Shown one piece after another: positions 38,324 through 46,806 of a DNA stretch of 64,000 nt. The stretch is from Fimenecus sp964540535 (GTDB lineage: Bacteria > Bacillota > Clostridia > Oscillospirales > Acutalibacteraceae). The notes under the pieces were generated by a model. It was not told where the DNA came from, ran no database searches, and was given only the letters and a program-made list of their open reading frames with translations. Position numbers and translations under genes: made by a program. The DNA lies in contig CAZIMO010000003.1 in NCBI GenBank assembly GCA_964540535.1, forward strand, positions 1-64,000. The letters are read 5' to 3'. Numbering within the stretch: position 1 is the stretch's first letter; each line of letters begins with the position of its first letter.

Positions 38324-40765
38324 TTAATTTTGCGGTCCAAGAATAACAGTTGAACTGTCGGTATCATAATCATAGTTTGCTAAATACTTTTTCAAGCGAA
38401 CAACATCTTTACCGTCTACAACGCCGTCGCCGTTTACATCTGCACCCAGTGAGATTTCAGTTGTCGAAGTGTTAGTATCATAATCAAAGTTAGCTAAATA
38501 TTTTTTAATTCGTACAACATCTTTGCCGTCGATGATATTGTCACCGTTCGCGTCGCCGTATTTAAAATCTAAAACAGAGACTGTTCCGCCAACCACAGCA
38601 AATTCAACATCTTGCTCATCATAATTAACTGCACTTCTGAATATGAAGCTGACACCATAATCTCCCGGCTCTGTAGTTTCAGGGACATTGAATACAAAAG
38701 TCATTAAAAGGTCATCATCTGAAACATCGCTGTCCGCTACCCAAATATACTGCCTGCCTTTTGTTAAATCGGAAACAAGAACACCGTTTTCTACACTAAC
38801 CAATTCAAGAGCAGAAGAATATTTAGGCGTTAATTCAAGATAAGAAAATCCCGGATTGTTCTTAATATTAACAGCCACTCTTACTTGGTTGCCGGCTAAA
38901 ACAGAGGTGTTTTCAACCACAATTTGAGGAGCATTTACATCTATAGGTTCTGATATTGGTGGATTAGTTACTATTTGAGCAGTGTAATTATCTTTATAAT
39001 TGTTACCGCAAACAGAACAAGTATGTAATGTATAGCCCTGTGAATTTTCTGTCGGAGCTATCACTTTTGAAATATAATTATGTGCGATTTGTGGAATTTT
39101 CTCTTGTGATTTTATTATTGCTCCGCAAACAGAACATTTACTGCCGTCTGTTAGTCCCTCACTTGTACATGTTGCCGACTTGCCCGCTACTGTAACCACC
39201 GTATGCCCTTTCGGTTCGCTTTTCTCTGAATAACTCTCATTGCATTGCGAACAAGTAAAATATTTTACTCCGTCAGCAGTGCATGTTGAAGATGTTTGCG
39301 ATGTTAATTTATATTGATGATCACAAGATAAGTTGGAATCCCATATAAAATAGTCATCTGTTTCATACCATTTATTTCCATAAAAGTTGTATACATATCC
39401 AATTGTTTTTATTTTGCTGCCCTTTGGAATATCTTCTATAGTGTCAGCCGAAGAATATGGATCTACTTTTGCTAACTTATACTCATCTGCTATAAGATAT
39501 TTAATTTCATAATTTGATGGAGCTTTGTATGAATTCTCTGTTTTTTGTAGATACGATTCGTAAACATAATCACCTTTATCAGTTAGATACCAAAGATTTC
39601 CATATTTATTATATAAGTAGCCATCAACTGTTACTATTTCTCCACTCTTTACTGTGCGGATTATGTCTGAAGCGGAATATGGATCACTTCTTACGGATTT
39701 ACTTGATGCAACTAATTTTAATTTTTCACCATTCAAATAATTTGACGGTGTTCTAATACTACTATTTCTCACACTTAAATAATTATAATATACATAAGTT
39801 CCGTCACTTAACACATACCATAAATTCCCATATTTATTATACTGATATCCTATAACCTCTATCGTATTTCCTTTGTATATTGTTCGTTTTACCTCTGAAG
39901 TTCCGGTGATATTCTGTCTTACTACCTTTGAAGAGGCGACAAGTTCCATTTCGCCCGTAAAATAATTTGATGGTGGCAAGTCATCCCCGCTCATATATTC
40001 CAAATAAATTGCATGCAAATAATCTCCCTTATCAGTCTTATACCACAAATTTCCATATGAATTATATGTGTATCCAACTACTTTAACTGTAGAACCATTT
40101 GATATACTTCTTTTTGTTGTCGCCGAACCATATGGCTCAGATTTTGCATTTAAGGTTGACCTTGCGACAAAAGTCGCATTGTAATTAGCAATATCAAATG
40201 AAGAACTAATATGTACAGCAAATATTTCAACTGTTTTACTTGATACATATAACTTTTCGTTTTGCTTTCTGTTATTATGAGCATATACCTTTGGAATACC
40301 ATCAGCTGTTTCGCCAGAATAAATTACAACATGACCGTTTCCCGAACCAGAAGCTTTGCTATACAGAATAACTATCGGATCACCTTTTGATAATGTTTTA
40401 CTGAAGCTTGACATCTTTACATAGCCTTCTCCAGTTTTGCTACATGATATTTTTTCGCCATAGTTTGTTATTTGCCCTGCAAATCCACTCATACCAGCAA
40501 CAGCACTTAACTTTTTCGGAAATCCACCAGCAACCAAACATTCTGCAACAAATTCGGCACATAGCCACCCATTATCACACGCAGATGTTCCGCCTGTGGC
40601 AGAGTGATTCTTTGCATCGCTTGCGCAGTGCGTCTTTGCGAAATTGATGGCAGCATCAGCATTATAATTAAATGAATTCGCCGCACTTGCTGATAATGTT
40701 CCCATAGGTATAATGGAAGCAATCATCATTACCGCAAGAAACAATGAAATAATTCTTTTCTTCAT
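38324..40765 (-). CDS. Exported amidase with SH3-like repeats, cohesin and dockerin
   Basis: 813 residues. 1-28: signal peptide. About 30-190: amidase domain of the Amidase_6/CHAP kind, with DNGWLCAEFVAECL as the Cys nucleophile region and GNGHVVIYSG as the His. About 195-480: four SH3-like repeats, each with a YN-x-YGN-x-WY core. About 482-592: three repeats of the C-x-x-C type (TCSQCNESY, KCSVCGAII, TCSVCGNNY). About 605-735: cohesin (APQIVVENTSVLAGNQVRVA). About 738-800: dockerin type I with two GDANGDNIIDGKDVV-like calcium loops. One chain thus carries both halves of the cohesin-dockerin pair plus a peptidoglycan-targeting module. It may cross-link into chains or with the neighbouring cohesin protein. 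Confidence 0.85.
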   Translation of the reverse strand: MKKRIISLFLAVMMIASIIPMGTLSASAANSFNYNADAAINFAKTHCASDAKNHSATGGTSACDNGWLCAEFVAECLVAGGFPKKLSAVAGMSGFAGQITNYGEKISCSKTGEGYVKMSSFSKTLSKGDPIVILYSKASGSGNGHVVIYSGETADGIPKVYAHNNRKQNEKLYVSSKTVEIFAVHISSSFDIANYNATFVARSTLNAKSEPYGSATTKRSISNGSTVKVVGYTYNSYGNLWYKTDKGDYLHAIYLEYMSGDDLPPSNYFTGEMELVASSKVVRQNITGTSEVKRTIYKGNTIEVIGYQYNKYGNLWYVLSDGTYVYYNYLSVRNSSIRTPSNYLNGEKLKLVASSKSVRSDPYSASDIIRTVKSGEIVTVDGYLYNKYGNLWYLTDKGDYVYESYLQKTENSYKAPSNYEIKYLIADEYKLAKVDPYSSADTIEDIPKGSKIKTIGYVYNFYGNKWYETDDYFIWDSNLSCDHQYKLTSQTSSTCTADGVKYFTCSQCNESYSEKSEPKGHTVVTVAGKSATCTSEGLTDGSKCSVCGAIIKSQEKIPQIAHNYISKVIAPTENSQGYTLHTCSVCGNNYKDNYTAQIVTNPPISEPIDVNAPQIVVENTSVLAGNQVRVAVNIKNNPGFSYLELTPKYSSALELVSVENGVLVSDLTKGRQYIWVADSDVSDDDLLMTFVFNVPETTEPGDYGVSFIFRSAVNYDEQDVEFAVVGGTVSVLDFKYGDANGDNIIDGKDVVRIKKYLANFDYDTNTSTTEISLGADVNGDGVVDGKDVVRLKKYLANYDYDTDSSTVILGPQN

Positions 40766-41087
40766 CTTGTTCTACTCCTTTTATTTTATAATTCAGCCTG
40801 CAAAAAATTGCGTAGCTTAATTCCTATATGTTAATAATACATATAAATATAAAACATTATATATTTTTACTTATAAGTATTATTTTAGTGGATTATAACA
40901 TAAGTACGAGGCGGGATTAGTCGCCGAGTGCTACGATACAATGTTCTCCGAAACACTCGAAATCTTGATTTCGTAAGTGTTTCGTGAGGTTATTATAACA
41001 TTAAAATTATCCTAAATCAATAGTAATAACTAAATATTTACCTATAACTTTGTTGGATATTTTAGCTATTGCTATCATAATAAGCTT
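40766..41087. other. Intergenic region between the amidase operon and an XRE gene, with a palindromic hairpin
   Basis: About 320 nt, very AT-rich, no ORF. At 40949-40984 CGAAACACT/AGTGTTTCG flank GAAATC/GATTTC around TT, a 15-bp interrupted hairpin. A GGCG/CGCC hairpin lies just before it (about 40911-40926). These GC-richer elements stand out and look like a mobile or repetitive palindromic unit rather than a terminator, since no gene ends here. Both flanking genes are transcribed outward, so their promoters must be in it, but no convincing -35/-10 pair was fixed. Confidence 0.5.
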
Positions 41088-41099
41088 GAGGTGATAGTA

Positions 41100-41426
41100 T
41101 TGAATATTGATTTTAAGCTTATCGGAAAAAGGATACAGGATGAGCGTAAGAAGGCAAAAATTACGCAGGAGGAGCTTGCTGAAAGAATTGATGTAAGCAT
41201 TGGCTATGTAAGCCAGATTGAAAGAGGATTTACAAAGGTTAATCTTAATATGCTTTCAAAAATATGCACGGAATTGAATTGCGATATTGCTTATATAATA
41301 ACGGGAACTGCGGTGAACAATTCAAGTTATCTTAATGAGGAAATAATAAATAAAATTTCAACACTTTCAAGTGTTCAGAAACAAATGGTACTTGAGATTA
41401 TTGAAATACTGAAAAAAAATATGTAA
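41100..41426 (+). CDS. XRE-family transcriptional regulator
   Basis: 108 residues. The HTH occupies about 8-62: IGKRIQDERKKAKITQEELAERIDVSIGYVSQIERG. A C-terminal helical extension (LNEEIINKISTLSSVQKQMVLEIIEILKKNM) may dimerise. The start is TTG 41100 with GAGGTG 6 nt upstream. A GTG at 41091 is part of that ribosome site. It is divergent from the amidase/cohesin operon and separated by a palindrome-bearing region, so it could regulate that operon, but the operator is not proven. Confidence 0.85.
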   Translation: MNIDFKLIGKRIQDERKKAKITQEELAERIDVSIGYVSQIERGFTKVNLNMLSKICTELNCDIAYIITGTAVNNSSYLNEEIINKISTLSSVQKQMVLEIIEILKKNM

Positions 41427-41435
41427 TACGAAAGG

Positions 41436-41511
41436 ACAACAGTTGATATAATGCCAACCGTTGTCCTCTTTCATTAGCATATTAAAACAGCTGAGAGCGT
41501 TTGCTCTCAGC
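41436..41511. terminator. Two hairpins between convergent XRE and DUF11 genes
   Basis: GGACAAC-x-GTTG pairs with CAAC-x-GTTGTCC (about 41436-41468), followed by TCTTTC on the plus strand. GCTGAGAGC/GCTCTCAGC (41490-41511) is followed on the minus strand by TGTTTTAAT. The first probably ends the XRE transcript and the second the DUF11 transcript. Confidence 0.65.
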
Positions 41512-41545
41512 TTCATTTACAATTGGTATTCCGTATTTTTATATT

Positions 41546-42397
41546 TTACACTGTTCCTGTGATTGTGAGTGTACTTGTTCCGGGTGTTACCGACCAAACG
41601 CCTGTGGTTTTATCTTGGGTAAAGGTTGCGGCAGGTACTGTTACTTGACCTGCAGTTGTTGTAAACAAGCCTGTTGACTCGTTATAAGTGTAGTTTGTTC
41701 CCTCTGTCCAAGCCGCACCGTTAAATGTAACGGCGAGGTCAGTAAGAATTGGGTTAAAGGTATCTGTTATAACCGCACTTCCCGTTGTATCAATCGCTTC
41801 ATTACCTGTGTTCTGAATTGTAAAAGTATAAGTCAGTCTGCTGTTTTCAGTTACGGGAACAGGGCTTACCGCCTTTGTGATTGAAAGATTTGCACTTGTT
41901 TCTGCTGTAACAGTTTCGTTTGCCGTTACAGGTGTAATGCCTGTGCCGGTGGCTGTAACCTCATTCACAACCGTGCCGTCTGTACCGAGAGGCGTATATT
42001 CGTTTGTCCGTGCTTCATAAAGGATTGTTGCAGTACCGTTTGCAGGTACGGTCAAGCCCGAAATTACGAGGGGCGGACCTGCTGTCACCGCAGGTGTTGC
42101 CTGAAGCACACCGTTTGTAAAATACTTAACAGAGTCGGCAGTATAAGTCAACGGCACGCGGGATTGCGTATCAAATGCATATTCACCGAGGTTGTCATTA
42201 ACTGTTATTCCTGTAAGAGATGTATCTCCCGAATTTACAAGCTGAACCACATAGGTCACTGTGCCGTCGGGCGAATAAGAGTCTACAACCGCAGTTTTAG
42301 TTACGGTAAGCACTTCAAGTATTTCGCCAACAGCAATGTTAGAGTTAGTCACTGTATTGTTATAAGAAAGCTGTGCTTGATTTGTAAAAGTAGCCAT
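41546..42397 (-). CDS. DUF11 repeat protein without signal peptide
   Basis: 283 residues in two DUF11-type beta modules. Residues about 25-145 have LTVTKTAVVDSYSPDGTVTY and LVNSGDTSLTGITVNDNLG. Residues about 165-283 have LSITKAVSPVPVTENSRLTY and IQNTGNEAIDTTGSAVITD. It is extremely rich in Thr, Val and Asn and free of Cys. DUF11 proteins are usually surface-exposed, but no signal peptide, sortase motif or anchor is seen. In spore formers such proteins can be spore-surface components deposited from the mother cell, which would fit. The upstream region 42398-42590 shows no promoter I trust. Confidence 0.75.
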   Translation of the reverse strand: MATFTNQAQLSYNNTVTNSNIAVGEILEVLTVTKTAVVDSYSPDGTVTYVVQLVNSGDTSLTGITVNDNLGEYAFDTQSRVPLTYTADSVKYFTNGVLQATPAVTAGPPLVISGLTVPANGTATILYEARTNEYTPLGTDGTVVNEVTATGTGITPVTANETVTAETSANLSITKAVSPVPVTENSRLTYTFTIQNTGNEAIDTTGSAVITDTFNPILTDLAVTFNGAAWTEGTNYTYNESTGLFTTTAGQVTVPAATFTQDKTTGVWSVTPGTSTLTITGTV

Positions 42398-42590
42398 AAA
42401 TATCCTCCTTTTTATTATATATTGCAGTTGCCTGCATTACAATATATGTTAAAAATTAGGGTTAGGTTAAAAGCGGCTGTAAAAAAGTGCAGAACGCATA
42501 AAACAAATCATTAAACGCCAAAGAAACAGGAAATCTCAAAAAATAAACTGTATTATAACGATGTATAAAAATACTGTTTTATGCTATAAA

Positions 42591-42630
42591 CAAATTCAGT
42601 GCCGACAAAATTTTGTCGGCACTGAATTTG
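42591..42630. repeat. Perfect 40-bp palindrome
   Basis: CAAATTCAGTGCCGACAAAA is followed directly by its exact reverse complement, with no spacer and no mismatch. In RNA it forms a 16-19-bp stem with an AATT-like loop. Neither side has a proper T tract. It lies between the end of the three-gene cluster (42684) and the DUF11 gene, so it may be an unusual terminator, a protein-binding site or a mobile palindrome. The remainder of 42398-42683 is AT-rich and empty. Confidence 0.92.
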
Positions 42631-42683
42631 CTCATTCTACGCTATCCACTAAAAAGAACTGCACAATCAATGCTTATCATACT

Positions 42684-43094
42684 TTAAGCTATTATATACA
42701 TCAGCGCCATCATCAGCATTTCATCTGCACCCTCGCTTTTCAGAAGAAGCAGAAGTCCCGTAAGCAAAGCTCGATCGGGATCCTGCGAAATAATGTCCGC
42801 AATATTCCCTTGGAAATACTGTGTATTTTCCTTTTCCTGCTGTGAATATTCAGGCACGCTTCGTTCAGTAAAATATTCTTTAAAATCAGGGAAATTCGGC
42901 GGAAGATTAGTAATTTTGGGCTTTACTGTCGATTGCGAACCGCTTTTTCCACTGCTTTTCGGAGCAGGCTTCGGTTCGTAATAATCACGGCTGTTATTAC
43001 CGACAGCTTCGTCAGACTTTTTCTGCATTTCACGAACTCTTTCCATAGCTCTTTTTTGCATTTTCTGAATTTCAGAATATGAATAATTACTCAT
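42684..43094 (-). CDS. Uncharacterised 136-residue protein (three-gene cluster, third)
   Basis: Not recognised. Residues 1-35 are a charged helix (YSEIQKMQKRAMERVREMQKK). Residues 40-75 are a disordered Pro/Ser/Lys linker (PKPAPKSSGKSGSQS). The C-terminus is a helical hairpin, rich in Leu/Met (DPDRALLTGLLLLLKSEGADEMLMMALMYIIA). It could associate with membrane but has no typical signal. It lies 2 nt after the 111-residue gene and is clearly co-translated. The cluster is divergent from yfcE-nagA and I know no function for it. Confidence 0.7.
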   Translation of the reverse strand: MSNYSYSEIQKMQKRAMERVREMQKKSDEAVGNNSRDYYEPKPAPKSSGKSGSQSTVKPKITNLPPNFPDFKEYFTERSVPEYSQQEKENTQYFQGNIADIISQDPDRALLTGLLLLLKSEGADEMLMMALMYIIA

Positions 43095-43096
43095 TG

Positions 43097-43432
43097 TCAG
43101 AACATTCCTTTCAGCATGGGCAAAATCTCCATAAGCTGTAAAAACTTAATTGCCTCGTCTGCTTTTTTTCGCCGTTCTTCGCTTAACAGCGGTTTTAAAT
43201 CAGAAATGAGCCTTGTTCTGTGATCTTCTTTATTCATTTGCCCGATAATTGACATAATCTTGCTCATTGTTCCCATATCAAAGGGCATAGAAATTCCATT
43301 CGTTTGAATTTCATCTGTAGAATTTGCTTTTTCTTGTTCTGCATTTCCGTTCATAAGCGACGCCGCAACATTTTTTATTTTTGCCATATCCTCGTCGCTG
43401 ATAGATGACAAAAGTTCCTGTAAATCAGCCAT
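43097..43432 (-). CDS. Uncharacterised 111-residue helical protein (three-gene cluster, second)
   Basis: Not recognised. It begins MADLQELLSSISDEDMAKIK and ends with KADEAIKFLQLMEILPMLKGMF. Both ends are amphipathic helices; the centre GISMPFDMGTMSKIMSIIGQ is Met-rich. SEERRKKADEAIKFLQLMEIL resembles similar ends in the 136-residue neighbour, hinting at distant kinship. It overlaps the first gene by 8 nt. Clostridial genomes often carry such trios of small helical proteins; the role is not known to me. Confidence 0.7.
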   Translation of the reverse strand: MADLQELLSSISDEDMAKIKNVAASLMNGNAEQEKANSTDEIQTNGISMPFDMGTMSKIMSIIGQMNKEDHRTRLISDLKPLLSEERRKKADEAIKFLQLMEILPMLKGMF

Positions 43433-43637
43433 TTTTCCCCTCCGTAAAAATTTTCAGTAATTCTTGCGCCTGCGGTGTCGCGAGCAGTTGCTCCAACGCG
43501 CCCTTGTCACTCATAACCTCTTGAAGCTTCTTGCTTTGAGAAGAATTAAGCTGTTTCATAAGATAATCTTCTGCGCCTTTTTTAGAATTTTGCTCTTTAA
43601 CACCGTTTATTATTTCATTAAATTTGTTGTTGCTCAT
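43425..43637 (-). CDS. Uncharacterised 70-residue protein (three-gene cluster, first)
   Basis: Helical, hydrophilic, beginning MSNNKFNEIINGVKEQNSKK and ending LLATPQAQELLKIFTEGKNG. The start is ATG 43637 with GGTGGTG about 6 nt upstream. A longer frame to 43736 would overlap the start of the divergent phosphoesterase and has no ribosome site. It is the promoter-proximal gene of the trio, only 59 nt from the divergent yfcE start, so the two transcripts share a compact control region. Confidence 0.68.
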   Translation of the reverse strand: MSNNKFNEIINGVKEQNSKKGAEDYLMKQLNSSQSKKLQEVMSDKGALEQLLATPQAQELLKIFTEGKNG

Positions 43638-43696
43638 TGAAAACACCACCGAAATAAGATATAATTCAATATATGCTGATATAAGGTGTGATATTC

Positions 43697-44158
43697 GTGA
43701 GAATTCTTGTTTTGTCCGACTCTCACGGACAGGCAAAGGCTATGCAGAGAGCCATTGAAGCCCAGCCGACTGCCGAGGCGGTAATCTTTTTGGGAGACGG
43801 TTACAGAGATTTTGAATACTGTAAAAAATTCATCGGTGACAGAAGAATTTACGCAGTTAAGGGCAATAACGATTTCTATTGCGAATATCCGTTGCGGCAA
43901 ATTATCAACGAGTGCGGAGAAAATATTTATATATCCCACGGTCATTATGAATATGTAAAAAGCACCTTGAATAAAATTCTTGTAAAGGCAAAAGACAGCG
44001 ACTGCAAAATCGCGCTTTACGGTCACACCCATAATCAAAGGGCAGAGTATTATGACGGAACGCACCTTTTCTGCCCGGGAGCGTTATACAAGAACGAATA
44101 CGGAGTTATCGACATAACCGATAACGGCATAATTTGTATAGGAATGAGGGTGAAATGA
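43697..44158 (+). CDS. YfcE/MJ0936-type metallophosphoesterase
   Basis: 153 residues. Metal-binding motifs in order are LVLSDSHGQ (Asp, His), FLGDGYRDFE (Asp), VKGNNDFYC (Asn), ISHGHYEY (His) and LYGHTHNQ (His pair). It hydrolyses phosphodiesters in vitro in characterised relatives; its physiological substrate is unknown. The start is GTG 43697, with AAGGTG 8 nt upstream; the GTG at 43688 overlaps that site. Its stop overlaps nagA (AAATGATG), so the two are translationally coupled. Confidence 0.88.
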   Translation: MRILVLSDSHGQAKAMQRAIEAQPTAEAVIFLGDGYRDFEYCKKFIGDRRIYAVKGNNDFYCEYPLRQIINECGENIYISHGHYEYVKSTLNKILVKAKDSDCKIALYGHTHNQRAEYYDGTHLFCPGALYKNEYGVIDITDNGIICIGMRVK

Positions 44159-45318
44159 TGACACTCTTCAAAAATGCAGAGGTAATACTCGAAAACAGAA
44201 CAGAAAAGCTTTCGGTGCTTGTTAACGGCGGTAAAATAGTAAAAATCGCCCCCGATATTGATAACGACGGTGCTGAAATTATCGATTGCAATGGATTTTA
44301 TCTTTCAGCAGGCTTTATTGACCTGCATGTGCATGGCGGCGGCGGAATTTCCTGTATGTGCTGTGACGCTGAAAAAATTAAGGCTATGGCAAAAGCGCAC
44401 GCGCTTCACGGCACAACATCAATTTTGCCAACAACTCTTGCCGCACCCATTGAGCAATTGCTCGAAGTTACAAAGTACATAAAAAAAGCCGCAGAAACCT
44501 CTGCGGACTCAAATATTTTGGGCGTACACTTTGAAGGACCTTATCTCAATCCCGAAAGCCGCGGCGCTCAAAGCATTAACAACATTCTCTCGCCGTTGAC
44601 CGATAACCCCGAACCCCTGCTTGAATGTTGGGACAAGGTTAAAATGATGGGTGTTGCTCCCGAAATTGGCGGAGCGTTCGAGTTAGGCGAAAAATTGGAG
44701 AAAAAAGGCATTGTTGCGTCAATTGCACACACAAAAGCAGACTATGACACAGCAATTGAAAGCTTTAATCACGGATTTTCGGATTTCACGCATCTTTACA
44801 ATGCCTCTTCAAGCTGTTTCAAGCGGGGAATTTTCCGCGTAGCAGGCGCAGTTGAGGCGGCGCTCGTTGATGACCGCTGTACAACGCAGGTTATTGCAGA
44901 TTTAAGGCACTTGCCCCTCGGTGTGTTAAAGCTCATTTACAAGTGCAAGGGCGCTGAGAAGATGTATCTTATTACCGACGGACTTGAATTTTCTGCCGCC
45001 GACCTTAAAGACGGCGAGATTTGTATGCAGGAGAACGGCGTTGAAGTGGTTTACGAGGATAATGTGATGAAATTAGCCGACCGCAGTTGCCTTGCAGGCA
45101 GTGCCGCAACAACTGATATGCTTGTCCGCAATATGTATAAGGCTGTCGGCGTTCCGATTTATGAGGCGGTCAAAATGGCTTCTGCCACACCTGCAAAGGT
45201 AATCGGAATTGACGGCCAAAAAGGTCATATAAAAGAAGGCTTCGACGCAGACATTCTAATCTTTGACGATAATATAAATATCCAAAAGGTTATGGTAATG
45301 GGTAGGTTTGTTAAATAA
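44158..45318 (+). CDS. nagA: N-acetylglucosamine-6-phosphate deacetylase
   Basis: About 386 residues, amidohydrolase superfamily. DLHVHGGGGISCM contains the metal His pair, HFEGPYLNPESRGAQ the metal Glu, SIAHTKADYDTA and FTHLYNASSSCF the later His residues, and YLITDGLEFSA the catalytic Asp. It removes acetate from GlcNAc-6-P in amino-sugar recycling. The ATG at 44158 fits GAGGG best (7 nt); ATG 44155 is the alternative. No nagB is next to it. A strong terminator follows. Confidence 0.95.
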   Translation: MTLFKNAEVILENRTEKLSVLVNGGKIVKIAPDIDNDGAEIIDCNGFYLSAGFIDLHVHGGGGISCMCCDAEKIKAMAKAHALHGTTSILPTTLAAPIEQLLEVTKYIKKAAETSADSNILGVHFEGPYLNPESRGAQSINNILSPLTDNPEPLLECWDKVKMMGVAPEIGGAFELGEKLEKKGIVASIAHTKADYDTAIESFNHGFSDFTHLYNASSSCFKRGIFRVAGAVEAALVDDRCTTQVIADLRHLPLGVLKLIYKCKGAEKMYLITDGLEFSAADLKDGEICMQENGVEVVYEDNVMKLADRSCLAGSAATTDMLVRNMYKAVGVPIYEAVKMASATPAKVIGIDGQKGHIKEGFDADILIFDDNINIQKVMVMGRFVK

Positions 45319-45325
45319 AATTTAA

Positions 45326-45365
45326 GGGGGTGTAAAAGCATAAGCTTCTACACCCCAAGTTTTTT
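45326..45365. terminator. Terminator after nagA, shared with the convergent 66-aa gene
   Basis: GGGGTGTA pairs with TACACCCC, extended by AAGC/GCTT with a bulge, and is followed by TTTTTTATT on the plus strand. It reaches the stop codon of the minus-strand gene. Confidence 0.85.
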
Positions 45366-45564
45366 ATTCTGATTTATCCTCTTTATCTTTAGAAAGTAAA
45401 CAGTCTAATTTGTGTATTATTATAGATGCACTTACAATTATTACAACTGTTAAGCCTACTACTCCACAAATAATTAACTGAACCGAATCATAATCAGAAA
45501 GCGGCAACATAAGCGTTACCCAACCTGCCAAAAGAAAAATAATCAATAATATAATAACAATCAT
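45364..45564 (-). CDS. Small two-helix membrane protein (66 aa)
   Basis: Two hydrophobic helices, MIVIILLIIFLLAGWVTLML and a second of IICGVVGLTVVIIVSASIII, with a charged tail KLDCLLSKDKEDKSE. No family recognised. The ribosome site is weak, so the start is uncertain. It lies 20 nt downstream of the interrupted secreted-protein gene and might be its partner or an immunity-like membrane protein. That last idea is only a possibility from arrangement. Confidence 0.6.
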   Translation of the reverse strand: MIVIILLIIFLLAGWVTLMLPLSDYDSVQLIICGVVGLTVVIIVSASIIIHKLDCLLSKDKEDKSE

Positions 45565-45584
45565 TTTTTATATAATCAGCACCG

Positions 45585-46571
45585 TTAAGAAGCTGTTCCT
45601 CCAGTATTGTTCTTACCATATATCGTTCCATGATATATATAGTTTTTTGCTATTGTATAATCCTCATAAAAATAGCCTGTACAATGTTGCTCATCCATAC
45701 CTAATTTAAAATTTATTCCCACGGACAAACCTGACCCGCTTAAAGAATAATTAGGAACAATATTAATTGTTGTATGTCCATAACACGCATCAATATGCAA
45801 TCTCGCTTTATTTGAGCGATTTGTTAATTGGAATGTACCGTATCCGCTGTATGCAAAATGCGTTAAAATACCATCAGTGTCTTTTACACCTAATGCAAAT
45901 TCAGCAGAGATGCTATTGGGTTTCTTGGTCGAATACACCCAAGGCTCGACCTGGCTACGCGTAGAATATGAAGGATGAACAGAAATCAATTCAGCATGAA
46001 CTTTATCGGTTGATTGAACGCAATATGTGAATTTGTCTGAAGTAGATGATGAAAATGCAACAGCTACCATATCCACAATTGTAAAAAACGGAATTTTACT
46101 CCATGACCATGAATACTTCAGATTTACATAATACATCGTTGAGCCTGCTTCGATACGCGATCCGCTTGATATATAATATAATTTAGAAGTCATAGTAGCC
46201 GTAGAAATTTTTTTAATTTCATTTTCTGGAATACTATCCATTGAAGCAATCCTGCGTAATTCTTCTATTTCCTTTTCTGTATATCCATAGGCTTTTAATG
46301 TTTTATTATCCAATTTAGCTCTATTACGAATTTCTGATTCATAATTAAAATTTCTAATTTCAATTATTTCTTCTTTTGTATATCCAAATTCATCAAGCTC
46401 TTTATCAGACATTTGAACTATTTTGTTATATTCATCCCACTCATTAATTATTATATCTTTTTCAATAGTAGGCTTTTCAATATTTATTGCATATGAACTT
46501 ATTGAAAAAATTGAAAGTAAAAAAACAAATATTAAAAATAATTATAAACCTTTATTAAACCTCTTTTTCAT
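45585..46571 (-). pseudogene. Secreted-protein gene interrupted by a stop codon in its signal peptide
   Basis: From ATG 46571 (GAGGT 9 nt upstream) the frame reads MKKRFNKGL, then TAA (46544-46542), then LFLIFVFLLSIFSISSYA, a perfect signal-peptide core. It continues unbroken for about 300 residues to 45585. Downstream of the signal are two repeats, DEFGYTKEEIIEI and KAYGYTEKEIEEL, followed by a beta-rich domain with SYSTRSQVEPWVYSTKK and a C-terminal YIYHGTIYGKNNTGG. Residues after the stop are well preserved, so the mutation is recent, or is a sequencing error. Restart at M54 (46412) would give a 275-residue cytosolic form, but no ribosome site precedes it. Family not recognised. Confidence 0.75.
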
Positions 46572-46682
46572 TATACTATACCTCTAAAATAGTAATAAAT
46601 CGAGAATACTTTAATATAACCAGCATTTATTCATATAATTGAATGTCATACGGTAAAAATTATTGGCAATATTAAAAATAGG

Positions 46683-46694
46683 TTATCTTTTCAT
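46683..46694 (-). other. Three-codon mini-ORF (MKR-stop) with strong ribosome site
   Basis: AAAGGAGAG lies 9 nt before ATG-AAA-AGA-TAA in the leader of the interrupted gene. It could be a regulatory start-stop element or the remnant of another truncated ORF. The rest of 46572-46890 is AT-rich and shows only the promoter at 46778-46806. Confidence 0.4.
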
Positions 46695-46777
46695 AAAATA
46701 ATCTCTCCTTTAGTTTTTATTTTTCAACTTATTTCTGCATCGGTATCGCCCCATTATTTATTATAGAATTTGTGTTT

Positions 46778-46806
46778 ATAATAATATGCACGCTATGTTA
46801 TGTCAA
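46778..46806 (-). promoter_or_regulatory. Promoter upstream of the interrupted secreted-protein gene
   Basis: Reading minus, TTGACA (46806-46801), 17 nt, TATTAT (46783-46778). The leader to ATG 46571 is about 200 nt, which is long, and contains the MKR mini-ORF. Confidence 0.72.

Noticed and set aside
43634..44065. 143-codon minus-strand ORF overlapping yfcE
   Set aside because: Antisense to a phosphoesterase with all metal motifs. The real minus-strand gene of the trio starts at 43637.
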